NCBI RefSeq assembly: GCF_002003265.1
Contig: NZ_CP019687.1
Span: 1,364,001-1,428,000 of the forward strand
Reading direction: 5' to 3'
Source: Paenibacillus larvae subsp. larvae
Lineage (GTDB): Bacteria > Bacillota > Bacilli > Paenibacillales > NBRC-103111
DNA: 64,000 bases
Positions 28,424 to 38,771 of the stretch are shown in pieces (position 1 is the stretch's first letter; each line of letters starts with the position of its first letter). The position numbers and the translations under genes were made by a program. Below the pieces are notes generated by a model. The model worked only from the letters and a program-made list of their open reading frames with translations, was not told the origin of the DNA and searched no databases.

Positions 28424-28505
28424 GGTACGTAAAAAGTTCCAAAAAACATTTGACACGTCCTGCGTACCATGTTATTATAGTTATAGTCGGAACGTTAAGC
28501 GTACC
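28424..28505 (+). promoter_or_regulatory. Rightward promoter flanked by two inverted operator-like sites
   Basis: Promoter TTGACA (28,450-28,455), 17-bp spacer, TATTAT (28,473-28,478). Site O1 at 28,424-28,440 (GGTACGTAAAAAGTTCC) and O2 at 28,489-28,505, whose reverse complement GGTACGCTTAACGTTCC agrees at 13 of 17 positions. A half site GCGTACC lies inside the spacer. A repressor bound here would shut the promoter; the XRE protein encoded next door is the natural candidate. Confidence 0.75.
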
Positions 28506-28526
28506 AATAACAAGGAGGAATTGAAA

Positions 28527-29540
28527 ATGAAAAAAATTATGGATTTAAAAGTAGGGGAATTAATCGAATTAGGGGATGGGGCCGTTTACAAGGTCCTCGA
28601 TAAAGAAATGGTGAAACAAGAAATAAAAAACCTAGATTCATTTTGGATGATTCTAGATGACAACCCAGAAAAAGCGTATTCCATATATAGCGTCGAGTTT
28701 GACGACGAGGGTAATCTAGATTACTTCTCGTTATATGGAGAAGATTTCTATGACCTTTACGACGAAAGAATTACTTTTGTCATGAAGCTAGATGATAAAT
28801 ACCCCGGCGCGCTAGAGTTTATGATCTTCAACAGGCAATGCGAGATCGATCGCATCGTTAAGGAGATGGATGAAATCTATGATTATCAGCGTCGTAGTGT
28901 ATTACAGCTGACAATCGAGGGCTTAAAAGCCCAAATTAATTATTTAGAAAAGAGGCTCGAAAGAGCCAGATGGCAGAAAGTAGGGGCATATGCCCGGACT
29001 ACTGTCGAGTATGAAGATTCTGATGTAAAACTGCCAGCAGGCAGTACCGTTAAATTAAACTCATACACGGATTATACCTGTAAGGGTAGCGATGGATTCC
29101 ATGATGGACCAGAGCGATGGGATTGTTACATCCTAGACAGGGCAGACGAATTTGAGCATTGGAGGGATGTGAAGAAGATTGAGTTTAATTCTGATCACCT
29201 AGAGCCGGTAGGCATAGACGATCAGGAACGCATAGAAGAATATAGAAATGTGATTGCAAACAAATTCCTAGAAATCTTATCTAAAATAGAAACATCAGAG
29301 GCAGAAAGATTTGAACGTTTCTCGAAAGAGGAACGGTGTAAAATAAAAATAGGTACAGAGTGGGGTTCATCTGTGTACCTATCGGGAGGCCCCTACAGAT
29401 ACGACCTCGAATACTTCGAGGCGGACAAAAAGGGTATGATTGAGTTTCTCAAAGCCCTTGCGCGTAATGCGTCAGAAGAAACTCACAAAAAATCCATAGA
29501 AAAAGCCCTAGAAGAAGCGCAAGATATAGAGATAACCTAA
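28527..29540 (+). CDS. Large acidic phage protein with coiled coil (337 aa)
   Basis: Starts [20 protein letters not shown]. An acidic N-terminal half leads to a helical segment ([20 protein letters not shown], about residues 130-150), then SH3-like [15 protein letters not shown]. The C-terminus, [15 protein letters not shown], resembles the C-terminus of the next gene. Function unknown. ATG at 28,527 follows AAGGAGG by 8 nt. Transcribed from the repressor-controlled promoter. Confidence 0.7.
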   Translation: MKKIMDLKVGELIELGDGAVYKVLDKEMVKQEIKNLDSFWMILDDNPEKAYSIYSVEFDDEGNLDYFSLYGEDFYDLYDERITFVMKLDDKYPGALEFMIFNRQCEIDRIVKEMDEIYDYQRRSVLQLTIEGLKAQINYLEKRLERARWQKVGAYARTTVEYEDSDVKLPAGSTVKLNSYTDYTCKGSDGFHDGPERWDCYILDRADEFEHWRDVKKIEFNSDHLEPVGIDDQERIEEYRNVIANKFLEILSKIETSEAERFERFSKEERCKIKIGTEWGSSVYLSGGPYRYDLEYFEADKKGMIEFLKALARNASEETHKKSIEKALEEAQDIEIT

Positions 29541-29558
29541 AAAGAGAGGATGAATGAG

Positions 29559-29834
29559 ATGTCATCTAATACTATTTACAAAGCAAACCAAAACCGGAGG
29601 ATGTCAGCGTTACAAATTGCTGACATCCTGAACACCGGTGAAATGCTTCTGCGGCTGGAAATTGAAATTCGGGGGAGCAATTTAGCTTTACTTGTAACAA
29701 CCGACACTGCAACTGTGGTGTACGGAGAAGCAACTAAGGAAGGCATGTTAAAGTTCTTAAGTAAACTTAAGGAGCATGCCGTGAATAAAGAAGATATAGA
29801 TGAACTGCTGGAAGAAGTGCAGCACATGGATTGA
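29559..29834 (+). CDS. Small phage protein related to the C-terminus of its neighbour (91 aa)
   Basis: MSSNTIYKANQNRRMSALQI at the start; the C-terminal half reads VVYGEATKEGMLKFLSKLKE and DELLEEVQHMD, parallel to [20 protein letters not shown] and [10 protein letters not shown] of the 337-aa protein. Probably a duplicated module. ATG at 29,559 has AGAGG 9 nt upstream. A strong terminator ends the unit. Confidence 0.65.
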   Translation: MSSNTIYKANQNRRMSALQIADILNTGEMLLRLEIEIRGSNLALLVTTDTATVVYGEATKEGMLKFLSKLKEHAVNKEDIDELLEEVQHMD

Positions 29835-29845
29835 TATCCCTGAAA

Positions 29846-29890
29846 AAAGAGCGAAACCTATCTTCGTCCTAAAGGTAGGTTTCGCTCTTT
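29846..29890. terminator. Strong bidirectional terminator
   Basis: 15-bp perfect stem AAAGAGCGAAACCTA/TAGGTTTCGCTCTTT. Leftward it continues into six T, so it also ends the long leftward late transcript past the amidase; rightward it ends the early accessory unit. Confidence 0.88.
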
Positions 29891-30056
29891 CCAAATGGAA
29901 ATGTATGTTTCAAACCACGCTCACCAAGTGGTGTGCGACAATTGAATTATAACACAGGCTCTGAGTGTGGTGCAAGAGTTTTTCCAAAGCAACGAAGGAT
30001 ACGGAAATGTGCAAATAAAGAGGACTCGCAAGCCCCGTCGCCTGCGGGTCCACCCG

Positions 30057-30861
30057 TCAATCCTCCGTCGGCAACCCCGACGCCTTCCGCAGCTCATTCG
30101 CACAGTGATGAATCCAGTCGCGCGACTCCGTATTTCCCGCCTCGTCCGCGTCCTTCCAACCCGGTCCCAGAAACGAATTAATCACGTTTTGAGCAATATC
30201 CGGGTTAAGCGGTCTGCCCGGTCCTGCCGGGTGCAAGCCCGCAGATGCCCGAAGTTCGTCCTCGCAAAGACGAATCCAGTCACGGGATTGCGTATTTCCT
30301 GCGGCGTGGGCATCGTACCGCCCCTTGACCAGAAACGAATTAATCACGTTCTCGGCAATCCCCGCGTCAACCGGCCGCCCTGCCCCCTGATGACTAACCG
30401 TTCCCATACCGAATGCTTTCAAGATTCCGTTTGCAATAGCCACGGCCAGTTTGTCTCGGAAGTCATCCCGCGCCAAGTCGGCTGCATCTTCGGCATTATC
30501 GATAAACCCAAGTTCCAGTAGACACGCCGGCATCCTTGTTTCCCGCAATACAGCTAGGTTTGCTTGTTTCATGCCTCGGTCACGTCGGAACAGCGGAGCT
30601 ACTTCGCTATGGACTGCCGCCCGAATTGTTGTGGAGAGAGACGAATAAATCTGCGCCCCAGCTGTTCGCTTTTCTGGCCCGGTCAGACAGCCCAACGAAG
30701 GTATCATCTGAGCGCGTGAGCAGGACGTCAATCCCGGCGTTAGTTAATATCTTATGCGTTCTTAGACCAACGTCCAGCACGATGTCCTTCTCCTTCATCC
30801 CGTGCCCAACTGCTCCAGAATCCTTCCCTCCGTGACCAAAATCTAAGCATAGTTTACTCAT
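30057..30861 (-). pseudogene. Phage endolysin, N-acetylmuramoyl-L-alanine amidase (Amidase_3), frameshifted
   Basis: The first frame has KLCLDFGHGGKDSGAVGHG (zinc His in the GHGG block), TRSDDTFVGLSDRARKANSW and FVSLHNN, then stops after SGGSP. The second frame resumes at TIRAAVHSEVAPLF and RDRGMKQANLAVLRETRMPA up to LELGFIDN. The part between the second His block and TIRAAVHS is missing, so this is a deletion with frame loss at about 30,625, not a simple slip. The C-terminus has two about 50-residue repeats (ENVINSFLVKG... and QNVINSFLGPG...), each ending RDWI..C.DELR-like, probably wall-binding. The enzyme is likely inactive. Confidence 0.78.
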
Positions 30862-31269
30862 TCTTGTTTCCCCCTTCTGTTTTTCCTTTTAATACGCCCA
30901 CCGCCTGCTTGATTACGTCAGGCAGCGGTACGCCGAGCCTACCACCATTCTCAATTATCGACAGCAGTTCATTGGCCACGTAGAAAAACAGCGTAGCATC
31001 CCGGATCATGTGCTGATTGCCGAGAATGAGATCGATCTGATGCGCAACGGCCACGATAAAAAAGATAAATACCTTGCGGGCAATCCCCTTTAGGCCGACC
31101 TCGCTTTTGAGACCTCCCTGCGTTCCGGCGGCCATTAAGCCGGTCGCATAATCCACGATAACCATTACGAGTAATACTTGTAGTAACATCGGCCAGCCCC
31201 AAACAAAAAAGATGTGAGGCCGCCTACACTTGCAACCCCTGTTTTTAATGCGGTGTCTATACGTTCCAC
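30854..31269 (-). pseudogene. Phage holin (phage_holin_4 type), frameshifted near the start
   Basis: Starts at a GTG (31,269) 7 nt after GAGGAGG: VERIDTALKTGVASVGGLTS then FLFG. It loses frame at a run of four G (31,194-31,197); one more G would give FLFGGWPMLLQVLLVMVIVD. The remaining frame holds YATGLMAAGTQGGLKSEVGL, three hydrophobic helices and a charged tail, typical of this holin family. An internal ATG (MLLQVLL) could still make a shortened protein. It overlaps the amidase start by 8 bp, the usual lysis cassette. Confidence 0.7.
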
Positions 31270-31706
31270 AATCCATCCTCCTCTATAAATTTCGAAACCA
31301 CTTCACGCAGATTATAAAAGTCCGGTACATCCTCGATCGTTGCCGTTTCTTGCTTTATCTGCCGGAGCCACGTACCGACGACACTGGACTCCTTCGTAAA
31401 TGCATCCCGCGTATTTCCCGCCAGCGCCCGAGTAATCTCCACGATTGCGAGGTCTTTTTCTAATCGGAGCTCCTTTAGGCTCGCCGGCCTTGGTTTCTTC
31501 GCTTCCGCCTCGAGGTATTTTTTGTACCCTTCCCGCAACTCTTCTTTTGTTGGAATCGGAGCGTCCAGATGCCACTCGGCAATCCATTGATTCCCATACC
31601 CATCATCCATAACGATAAAATCACGCGATGAATCCGCTTCGGGGAAAAGTCCCGTGATAGCCAAAGCTATGTTAAATCGTTCTATCTTCCTCACCCCAAT
31701 CGCCAT
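31257..31706 (-). CDS. XkdW-like phage protein (149 aa)
   Basis: Segments FNIALAITGLFPEADSSRDF, WIAEWHLDAPIPTKEELREG and a C-terminal LRQIKQETATIEDVP resemble XkdW of the PBSX-type tail region, a small protein between tail fibre and lysis genes. Role unproven, perhaps a fibre chaperone. Overlaps the tail gene by 16 bp and the holin start by 13 bp, so translation is coupled. Confidence 0.65.
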   Translation of the reverse strand: MAIGVRKIERFNIALAITGLFPEADSSRDFIVMDDGYGNQWIAEWHLDAPIPTKEELREGYKKYLEAEAKKPRPASLKELRLEKDLAIVEITRALAGNTRDAFTKESSVVGTWLRQIKQETATIEDVPDFYNLREVVSKFIEEDGLWNV

Positions 31707-34012
31707 ATTTTCATTGCGGATATTTTTGAATCTGCCGAGATATACGCGCTCAGGCTAGTGGTATACGCATGTCCCTCGATGTAGTCGCCGCGCTTGGCTC
31801 CGTATATAATACAGGTACCCGTAGCTATCAAAATGTCATTTGCGTAGGTGGTGTAAAATACCTGAGAGTATTCTGTTCCGTTTTTATATACGGCCATGGA
31901 TACCCGATGCGGCCCGTTATGTGTATCCTCAAGATTGAACCCGAGTGACAACTGTACGAGGTAAGTACCGTCCATACCTACGACAAACCGGTTTGCGGAC
32001 CGGTTAAACTCGTTCCAGTTATCCGCATACGCTTCGTTGAAATTTACCCTCGTCCATGACTTTGGTCCGAGTCGCTGCCTTGAGCTCAAAACCGCAGATG
32101 CCTGCGAGTTGTTCCGGAGCGTGAACCGGTCCTGCGTATACTCCGTTTTTGCATTGCGTCCGAAAAACACACGATCTACACGGAGGTTTAAGCCGTTTCC
32201 CTGTAAGGATATATCCGAGCCATATTGTCCGCCGCCTCCGTATATCCCAACGCCTCGGTTCTCGTTAAAAACTAGGCTCTTTTCGCCGCCTCCCGCAGTG
32301 CCGAGGTAAATCCTGTTGCCGACGCGGATGTCCTTGGATGTGGTTAGGTTTACGCCGGACAGCGTGACTCCCGAGATTACGTTTCCGACAATCCGCTCGG
32401 CCACGACTCCAGCACCGGTCATGGCCGTTTGGTACGATGCCCCGCCGTTGGTACTTACGCCGATGCCACCGGATGACAGCCGCACACGCTCGTTAGCATT
32501 CTTCGGATTGACCATGACGAGGCCACCTGAATCCCAGTACATATTCGAGCCTTGCCGGATTTTTGTCCGGGCAACGTCCATGATCCCTTTTAGGGAGTCC
32601 GCAGGAATGCTGATCCTCCCGTTAGCTACGTCGTCCTTGACTTTGTTCGCCTTGTCTTGCGCGCCCTGCGGCGTTTCAGCCCCGATATCTCCCGGCTTGG
32701 TCGGACTTGTCGCAACCCAAGTTTTACCGTCATAGCGTCTGAATACGTTCGGCTCTACTGATGTATCCAACCAAATCGTATCTTTCGCGGGGTTGGCGGG
32801 CGGTGTCGGACCCTTGTAAATTTGCTCACCGTCGCCAATAGCTTCCCACTTGCCGGAATTCCGCGAAATGATATCGGAAAGCCTCCGTATTAACTCGTTA
32901 CTCTGAATGTCGAGAGGCTTAAACTCGCCCAATGTCACCTTGTCTTGCGACGGATCGGCGTAGCTGCGGACCAGCTCGATAACGCGAGCTTCGACGGCCA
33001 GATACGGGACAAAGCTCATATCCTTTACGACGATGGTATCCCCGAGCCTTACCTTTGTATGCTCATACCCGGTCAGGGATTCGAGTAGGACAGCGTCAAG
33101 TTCGTAGGTGAGGCGCGGCCGGTTCCGTTTCTTAAGCTCCTCCCACGTATTACGCATAAGAGCAAGTGGATTATCTGCGTTGTTATCCTCAAACACACCG
33201 ATTATGTGGCGGCCATCCGCACGCCCCCACTTTTGCAACGCGTCTGGGTCTGCGATAAAGTCCTACCCAATCGGCTTTGCCGGATGTTCGTCGGTTTCGT
33301 CCCACTTTTGCGTGGTAAACGTCATCCGAACCCCGTTTTCGTCGGCTTTTCCAATACCGATAAGCGCAGTCACCATATCGGAGCTGTCCTCGGTCCGCTT
33401 GATCCCGCGCATATTCCGGCCGTAGTCAAAACGGGCGCCCGTCACTCGCCCGCGCTTGGTCAGATCGACGTACCGATTGCCAACCGCACCATTCGCAAAC
33501 TCGACGCGAAATCTAAGCTCGCCCGAAAACTTACGGCCAATATCTTGGATGGCGGCGAGTGCCGTCGGGTAATCCTGCCAGTCAAACGTCGCGATTCCTT
33601 GCCAGTCGATTTGGCCCGGTAGCCATCCGCTTGCTTGCAGCGCATATGTCAGCGCCTGCCGGGCGGTGATACCGTTTTGTACAGTCGGGCGAATGATGGT
33701 ACCGTATAAATCGCCGACTGCTGCGTTTTCGGCCTGCACTCTTTTCGTATGCTGGCCATTGTCTATAGCGTCCTCTACGGTTTTAATCTGGAATAGGATA
33801 TAGATGCCGTCAAGGTCCCGTATCAAGACATGATTCTCGGGACGCAAAAACTCCGCCGTCAGATGATCGGCGGGACATCGGAATGAATAGCTTAGATATC
33901 CGGTATCGAGTTGCTCGACGTGTGCATCGTCCCAGTATGGGCACGCCTTCGGGCTTGAATTCGTCAGTACCGCGACGACGTTTCGGGCAAACCTGTCTAA
34001 GATGTATATCAC
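31691..34012 (-). pseudogene. Phage tail endopeptidase-like/minor structural protein with in-frame amber stop
   Basis: The N-terminal half (34,012-33,266) holds VIYILDRFARNVVAVLTNSS and YLSYSFRCPADHLTAEFL and has the build of Prophage_tail (tail lysin base) proteins. It ends at a TAG at 33,263-33,265. The same frame continues as DFIADPDALQKWGRADGR and runs to 31,691 with a C1q-like/receptor-binding end (NRSANRFVVGMDGTYLVQLS). A single C-to-T change (CAG to TAG) would explain the break. Start GTG at 34,012 follows AAAGGTGG. Without readthrough the tail tip lacks its distal half. Confidence 0.8.
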
Positions 34013-34014
34013 GT

Positions 34015-35472
34015 CTACAACCACCTTTCACGATGTGTTAATGTTACCTGAGCCGTTGGGTCCGTCGTGGTATATGCAAGATTGTTCTGGCCGTGCTTGA
34101 GTGGGAAAAAGTCGCTGGCTGGGTCAAGGAGCCAAAACGCGGGTAGTCCGTTTTTCGTCACGGAGCCCTTTTCGCAGTCTATCTCGATCACATCATCTTT
34201 TTCCGCGATAATTGGCGTTTGCTTCTCGGGATCGACTTTATTTTCTTTGTACACAGTCGCGTAGTGGATAAACTGCCCGTATACCGGTTCGTACAGTTGG
34301 TACTGGTATGCGGCAAGCTGGAGCGCAGCAAGCTTAAACTTGCTAAACTTACCCTCTACGTCAACCCACGTTTTTGTCAGCCCCCAGTACGTTTTGCCCG
34401 TCTTTAAGTCTTTTTGAGTTACGTACATGGTCCACGTTTGACCAATCCGGGAAAGGCTCAGATACATAGATTTGTTGGTATAGGCGTGCCAACCCGGCTC
34501 ATCGTAATACAAGCCGACACCCCCGCCGTTTGGCCCAATCCGACAATGACAAATGCCGTTCATGACCGACTGGCTATTATCGTTCATAAACATCAAGCCG
34601 AAGTTCGCACCGTTTTGATCGATGAGGTTAAATCCGACACGCCCGATCTGGTGGTTTTCCGTCGAATCCTGCTCCACGATGGCAGTTACCGTAAAATCCT
34701 GCAACGGCTCGGGTAGCGCCCTTCGTATTGCCGGTCCGTGCCAAGCCGGAGAGTCCTTCGATCCGTATTCCACCGCTTTTAATGCGTAACCACCAAATAC
34801 GATAAACTTACCGGCGATCCGGTTGTCCCCGTCAAAATCATCCGTGCTATTTCCCGTCTGCCATCCGTCCAACGTTGTACCATCCGCATGTAAAACCACT
34901 TCCTGCTGCGGTACTGTCGGCTTGCCAATCGTCGGAGCCGTACCGAGAATCACGTTTTGTTTCCCGTTTCCAATGGCAAAATACGGAGTCGATTTCGTAA
35001 ATTTTGCGGTAATAACCGGATACGTATCGGCTAGCCCTGCGTTTGTAACAGCGCTTGATGGTCCGGGAAGTAGTAGCGTCTTTCTAGCGCCATATGCATA
35101 TGGGTCCGGGCAGACGAATTTGATTGTACCGGTACCCATCGAGACAAGCGTATCGATCTGTGTATCCCCGGAAATCTTGGCGTAATACGTTTTGCCGGGT
35201 TCATCGTCAAACATGAGTGGAGCCGCCTTATCCGTACATAACCAATCCGAAATGATGCGGAGCATGGAGACGAGCAATCCCGGCGATGTTTGTATAATCG
35301 TAACGTCTACGCTAAACTCCCGCATTCCGATCTCGCTCCCGAAGTCATACGCTCCAGGCCTGTTTGGGATCGTGAGCAGCTTCGGGGATATATTCGGGAG
35401 CATCGTTCTGCCCACTCGGTTGACAATAAAATACCCCGAGGAATGGTTCCCGTTAAAAGTAAATCCGGACAT
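34015..35472 (-). CDS. Distal tail protein (Dit, siphovirus tail component)
   Basis: 485 aa. The N-terminal Dit belt domain has FTFNGNHSSGYFIVNRVGR, IPNRPGAYDFGSEIGMREFS, the long beta-rich galectin-like insert, and FVCPDPYAYGARKTLLL. The extra 300 residues contain a laminin/carbohydrate-binding-like domain (LPEPLQDFTVTAIVEQDSTE). It forms the hub between tube and tip. ATG follows AAGGGGGTG; starts 1 bp past the tape-measure stop. Confidence 0.85.
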   Translation of the reverse strand: MSGFTFNGNHSSGYFIVNRVGRTMLPNISPKLLTIPNRPGAYDFGSEIGMREFSVDVTIIQTSPGLLVSMLRIISDWLCTDKAAPLMFDDEPGKTYYAKISGDTQIDTLVSMGTGTIKFVCPDPYAYGARKTLLLPGPSSAVTNAGLADTYPVITAKFTKSTPYFAIGNGKQNVILGTAPTIGKPTVPQQEVVLHADGTTLDGWQTGNSTDDFDGDNRIAGKFIVFGGYALKAVEYGSKDSPAWHGPAIRRALPEPLQDFTVTAIVEQDSTENHQIGRVGFNLIDQNGANFGLMFMNDNSQSVMNGICHCRIGPNGGGVGLYYDEPGWHAYTNKSMYLSLSRIGQTWTMYVTQKDLKTGKTYWGLTKTWVDVEGKFSKFKLAALQLAAYQYQLYEPVYGQFIHYATVYKENKVDPEKQTPIIAEKDDVIEIDCEKGSVTKNGLPAFWLLDPASDFFPLKHGQNNLAYTTTDPTAQVTLTHRERWL

Positions 35473-35473
35473 G

Positions 35474-38366
35474 TCAGCGCACCCCCTTACTTCGGTCTTT
35501 TTGACGCTTAATTCGGTCTAACTTTTCGGCAACCCGGTAAATGTCCATTTCCTCCCTGACGACGAGCTGACCGATTTGTATAGTCGTTTGATCATGCCTT
35601 GGCTCGTCTTCTCCTTCGCGGATCGTTGCCGAAGCTTTCCGCGCAAGCGAATCGAAGTTTTTAATAAGCGCAAAAAGGTTCGCCTGCTGCGCTTCAGTCA
35701 AGACCATCTCATTCCGCAGAAGTCGAACGTCTATTTCGTGGGCTTTCGGTGCGTTCCCGAAGGAAAACATTGGCGAGCCTCCGGCATGGAGTTTCGGGAG
35801 CGTTCCGCCTTCGTGACGGCTAACATTACTCGGCTTAAATTGTGTCGGCATAGTTGCCTCTAGGATATTGTCGTACCGTACAAGTACTTTCTTATGAATT
35901 TCCTTTAGTAGCTCGCTGTTTAACGCTTTAGCATCCTCTATGCCGTTTCCGGTAAATTGGATTTTCTTTATCGCAGTCTCTGACAGGACTTTCGTCATGT
36001 TTTGTCCGTAGCTGGTTGCTTCGGATATTTTCGAGTTGACGGTATTTTGTTTGGATATGATCCCCTCAAGCTCGCTCTTGACGTTTTTGTGCTTTTCGAT
36101 ATCTTTGTCTAGGTTCTCTAGTTGTTTTTGCTGTGAATCGGTTAACTTCCCTTGTTTTTCTTTATTTCATCGAGTTGTTTCCGCTCTTCTTGGAGTTTTT
36201 TAAGCTTTTCGTCTATTTGCTTTACGCCCTCTTCAGCCTTACCATTTAGTCCGACTTGTGCCAACGTAGCTTTAACAAGCTCGTCGTATGCCTTTCGGTC
36301 TAAATCCAACGCTTCACGTTTAGGACCAACAGCGTCGAGTGATTTCTTCAGCTTTTCGTTTTCTCTGTCGATCTGCTTCTCGGCGAGCCCCAGTTCGTCT
36401 TTCTTACGTTTTATGAGCTGGTCGTAACTCCGTACGGCGGATTCGTTTCCTTGCTCCCGTAATCTTTGCTGAGTCTCTTCTAGCGTTTTGATGTCGTATT
36501 CGAGCCCTGCCCTCTTGATTAACGCATCATTCAGACTTGTGACAGACTTATTTGCATCGTCAATTGCAGCCTTGTATTCTTTGGCGTGCTTTTTATAGTT
36601 CGTGTCCGCCTTGATTGTTTCTTGGCGGAGAGCGTTCCTGACTGCCTCGTCCAGTTCTTCGGCATATTTTTTGGCCGACTTGCTCGACTCTAGCATCGCA
36701 TCTCCGTGTTTGGTAATCGCTACCTCTGCGTTAGACAAGAGCTGGATTAAATCGTCGTTGATCTTAAAAAATTTCTCCAACTCTTCCCTTGAAAGTCCGC
36801 TCTTCTTCTCTAAGTCTTCCATGCGATCCGTGTAATGCTTAATTTTTTCCGGGTCTGTGTTCATCTGCGCATCCCGCATCAAGTCCCGGTAAAGCATAAG
36901 CTCAGGATTAGTGAGATTAATAAGGTTACGCATAGAGTCGTATTCGGTAGTTAAATCCCGCACAGTCTTAGCTTTGTCTTGTAGCTCTTTTGCGTGAGTT
37001 AAATCAACTTTTGCCGCCTGTTCCGATGCCGTCTTATAGCCGACAAAAGCAGCCCCAAGTGCAGATACCCCGCAATTACCCACCCGATCGGGCCCATGCC
37101 CAACACTAAAGCACGGAACGCCCCTGCTAGTTTAGTAACGGCCCCTGCAACCGCGAGAATTCCGACCGCAGTACCGGCAACCTTTACGAATATCTCAACC
37201 TTGTTTGGATCGATTTTTCCGAGGCCCTCTACAAACTTGGTCAGCGCGTCAACGCCCTTACGGATAGACGGTATAAAGTGGTTACCGAGTTTGATCGCAA
37301 CCTCGCTCACGCCCGATTTAAAGATTTCTATGGACCCGTAGAGGTTATCGATCATTGTTTTGGACATTTGCTCCGCGGTTCCGTCGCAGTTCTGTAGATT
37401 TTTCGTCATATCCTTGAGTTTTCCGGAACCAGTGTCGAGGAGAATTGCCCAGTGTTTATACGCCTCAGCCCCGAAGAGTATCGACAGTGCCGCCGATCGT
37501 TGCTGTTCCGTCATGCCCTTAGTTCCCTTTTCTATCTCTGCAACGAGTTCCGGCATACTTTTCATCTTGCCTTGCGCATCAAAAAACTCCATACCCGTCT
37601 TTTTCATGAGGCCGGCCATTCGCTTCGTCGGTTTCGCCAAACGAGTAAGTGACGACGCAAACGCCTGACCAGCAATTGATCCTTTTAGTCCGCTGTTCGC
37701 TAGACTCATCGTAGCCGCCGAAGATTCCTCCAATGACCAGCCCAGCGCATGAGCAATCGGGCTCAATTATTTCATCGCCTCTCCCATTTGCTCTACGTTC
37801 GTATTTGCGTTGGCCTGTGCGTAAGCAAATACGTCAGCTGCATGTGTTGCCGTACTCGCATCGAGCCCGAACGCCTGCATGGTATCGGACACGATATCCG
37901 CAGCACGGCCGAGGTCTAGCGCACCGGCCGCCGCAAGGTCCAGCATTCCGGGCATGGCGGAGATAATATCATTCGTCTTCCAGCCGGCAAGGGCGAGATA
38001 TTCCATCCCTTCCCCAGCTTGTGTTGCCGTAAACTTCGTGACCGCCCCAAGATGCCGCGCAGTTTCGTTCAGACGTTGAAAGTCATCACCCGTTGCGCCA
38101 GATATCGCTTTTACCTTTGACATCTGCTGTTCGAAATCAGCCGCCTGCTTGACGACTGCTACGAATCCGCCGACCATAGCCGCACCGGCCACAGTCGCGC
38201 CCTTGCCCATCTTCTCTATCGATTCCTTCGTTTTCTTCGACTTTTCTTTCGTATCTTTCATTTCTTTTCGCGCACGTTCCATTTTCTGCGAAAAGTCCTT
38301 CATGTCGAGTAGCATTCGAGCCCGAATTTCCCCACCGTTTGCAGCCCCACCGACTGCCATCGCCAT
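35474..38366 (-). pseudogene. Tail tape measure protein (TP901 type), broken three times
   Basis: N-terminal part (38,366-37,770): FEQQMSKVKAISGATGDDFQ and TKFTATQAGEGMEYLALAGW, classic TP901 core. A TAA at 37,767-37,769 replaces a Tyr in AMK(Y)LSPIAHALG. Next break: GWVIAG at a four-G run (about 37,071), where one G more restores GVSALGAAFVGYKTASEQAA. Third: an A-run near 36,160, where one A more restores EKQGKLTDSQQKQLENL. The C-terminal frame ends at 35,474. Coiled-coil content is high. The tape measure sets tail length, so the prophage cannot build normal tails. Start ATG after AAAGGAG. Confidence 0.85.
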
Positions 38367-38393
38367 GCGTTCAGCTCCTTTCAAAAAAGAGCC

Positions 38394-38771
38394 CTACCGC
38401 ATGTATTTGTCGGTAAAGGCTCGTAGTTCATCCATTCTTTCGCGGCTAAATCGTTGTTCTTCGTCAGCTTCATTGATGCCGGCCGCCTTTTGCATCGCAA
38501 TAATATATCGTTTGTATTCCTCCTCCGGGAGCTGACGCCCACTTGCAGCAAGTAACATCTGCATCCGCCGTAGCTCTTCCGCCGCCCGATATTCCCGTGT
38601 TTTGGCGAGTATGTCGGGCAGATCGAGGATGTAGTATTCGTCTTCGACGACCTTCTGCGGGACGCCGAGCGTGACCGCACAATCCCGGAGAAAATCATCG
38701 ATTGTGTATATCGGATCGCCTCCGCCATCTTCGATTTCCGTGCTTACTCGATCGGCATCGGCAGGAGGCAT
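38394..38771 (-). CDS. Tail assembly chaperone, -1 frame part (gpT-like)
   Basis: Frame MPPADADRVSTEIEDGGGDP to RERMDELRAFTDKYMR. It is reached by -1 slippage from the preceding gene at A AAA AAC (38,777-38,783), giving the long GT chaperone that binds the tape measure. It overlaps the upstream gene by 28 bp and ends 27 bp before the tape-measure start, the canonical position. An independent ATG at 38,771 exists but has only a weak ribosome site. Confidence 0.8.
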   Translation of the reverse strand: MPPADADRVSTEIEDGGGDPIYTIDDFLRDCAVTLGVPQKVVEDEYYILDLPDILAKTREYRAAEELRRMQMLLAASGRQLPEEEYKRYIIAMQKAAGINEADEEQRFSRERMDELRAFTDKYMR

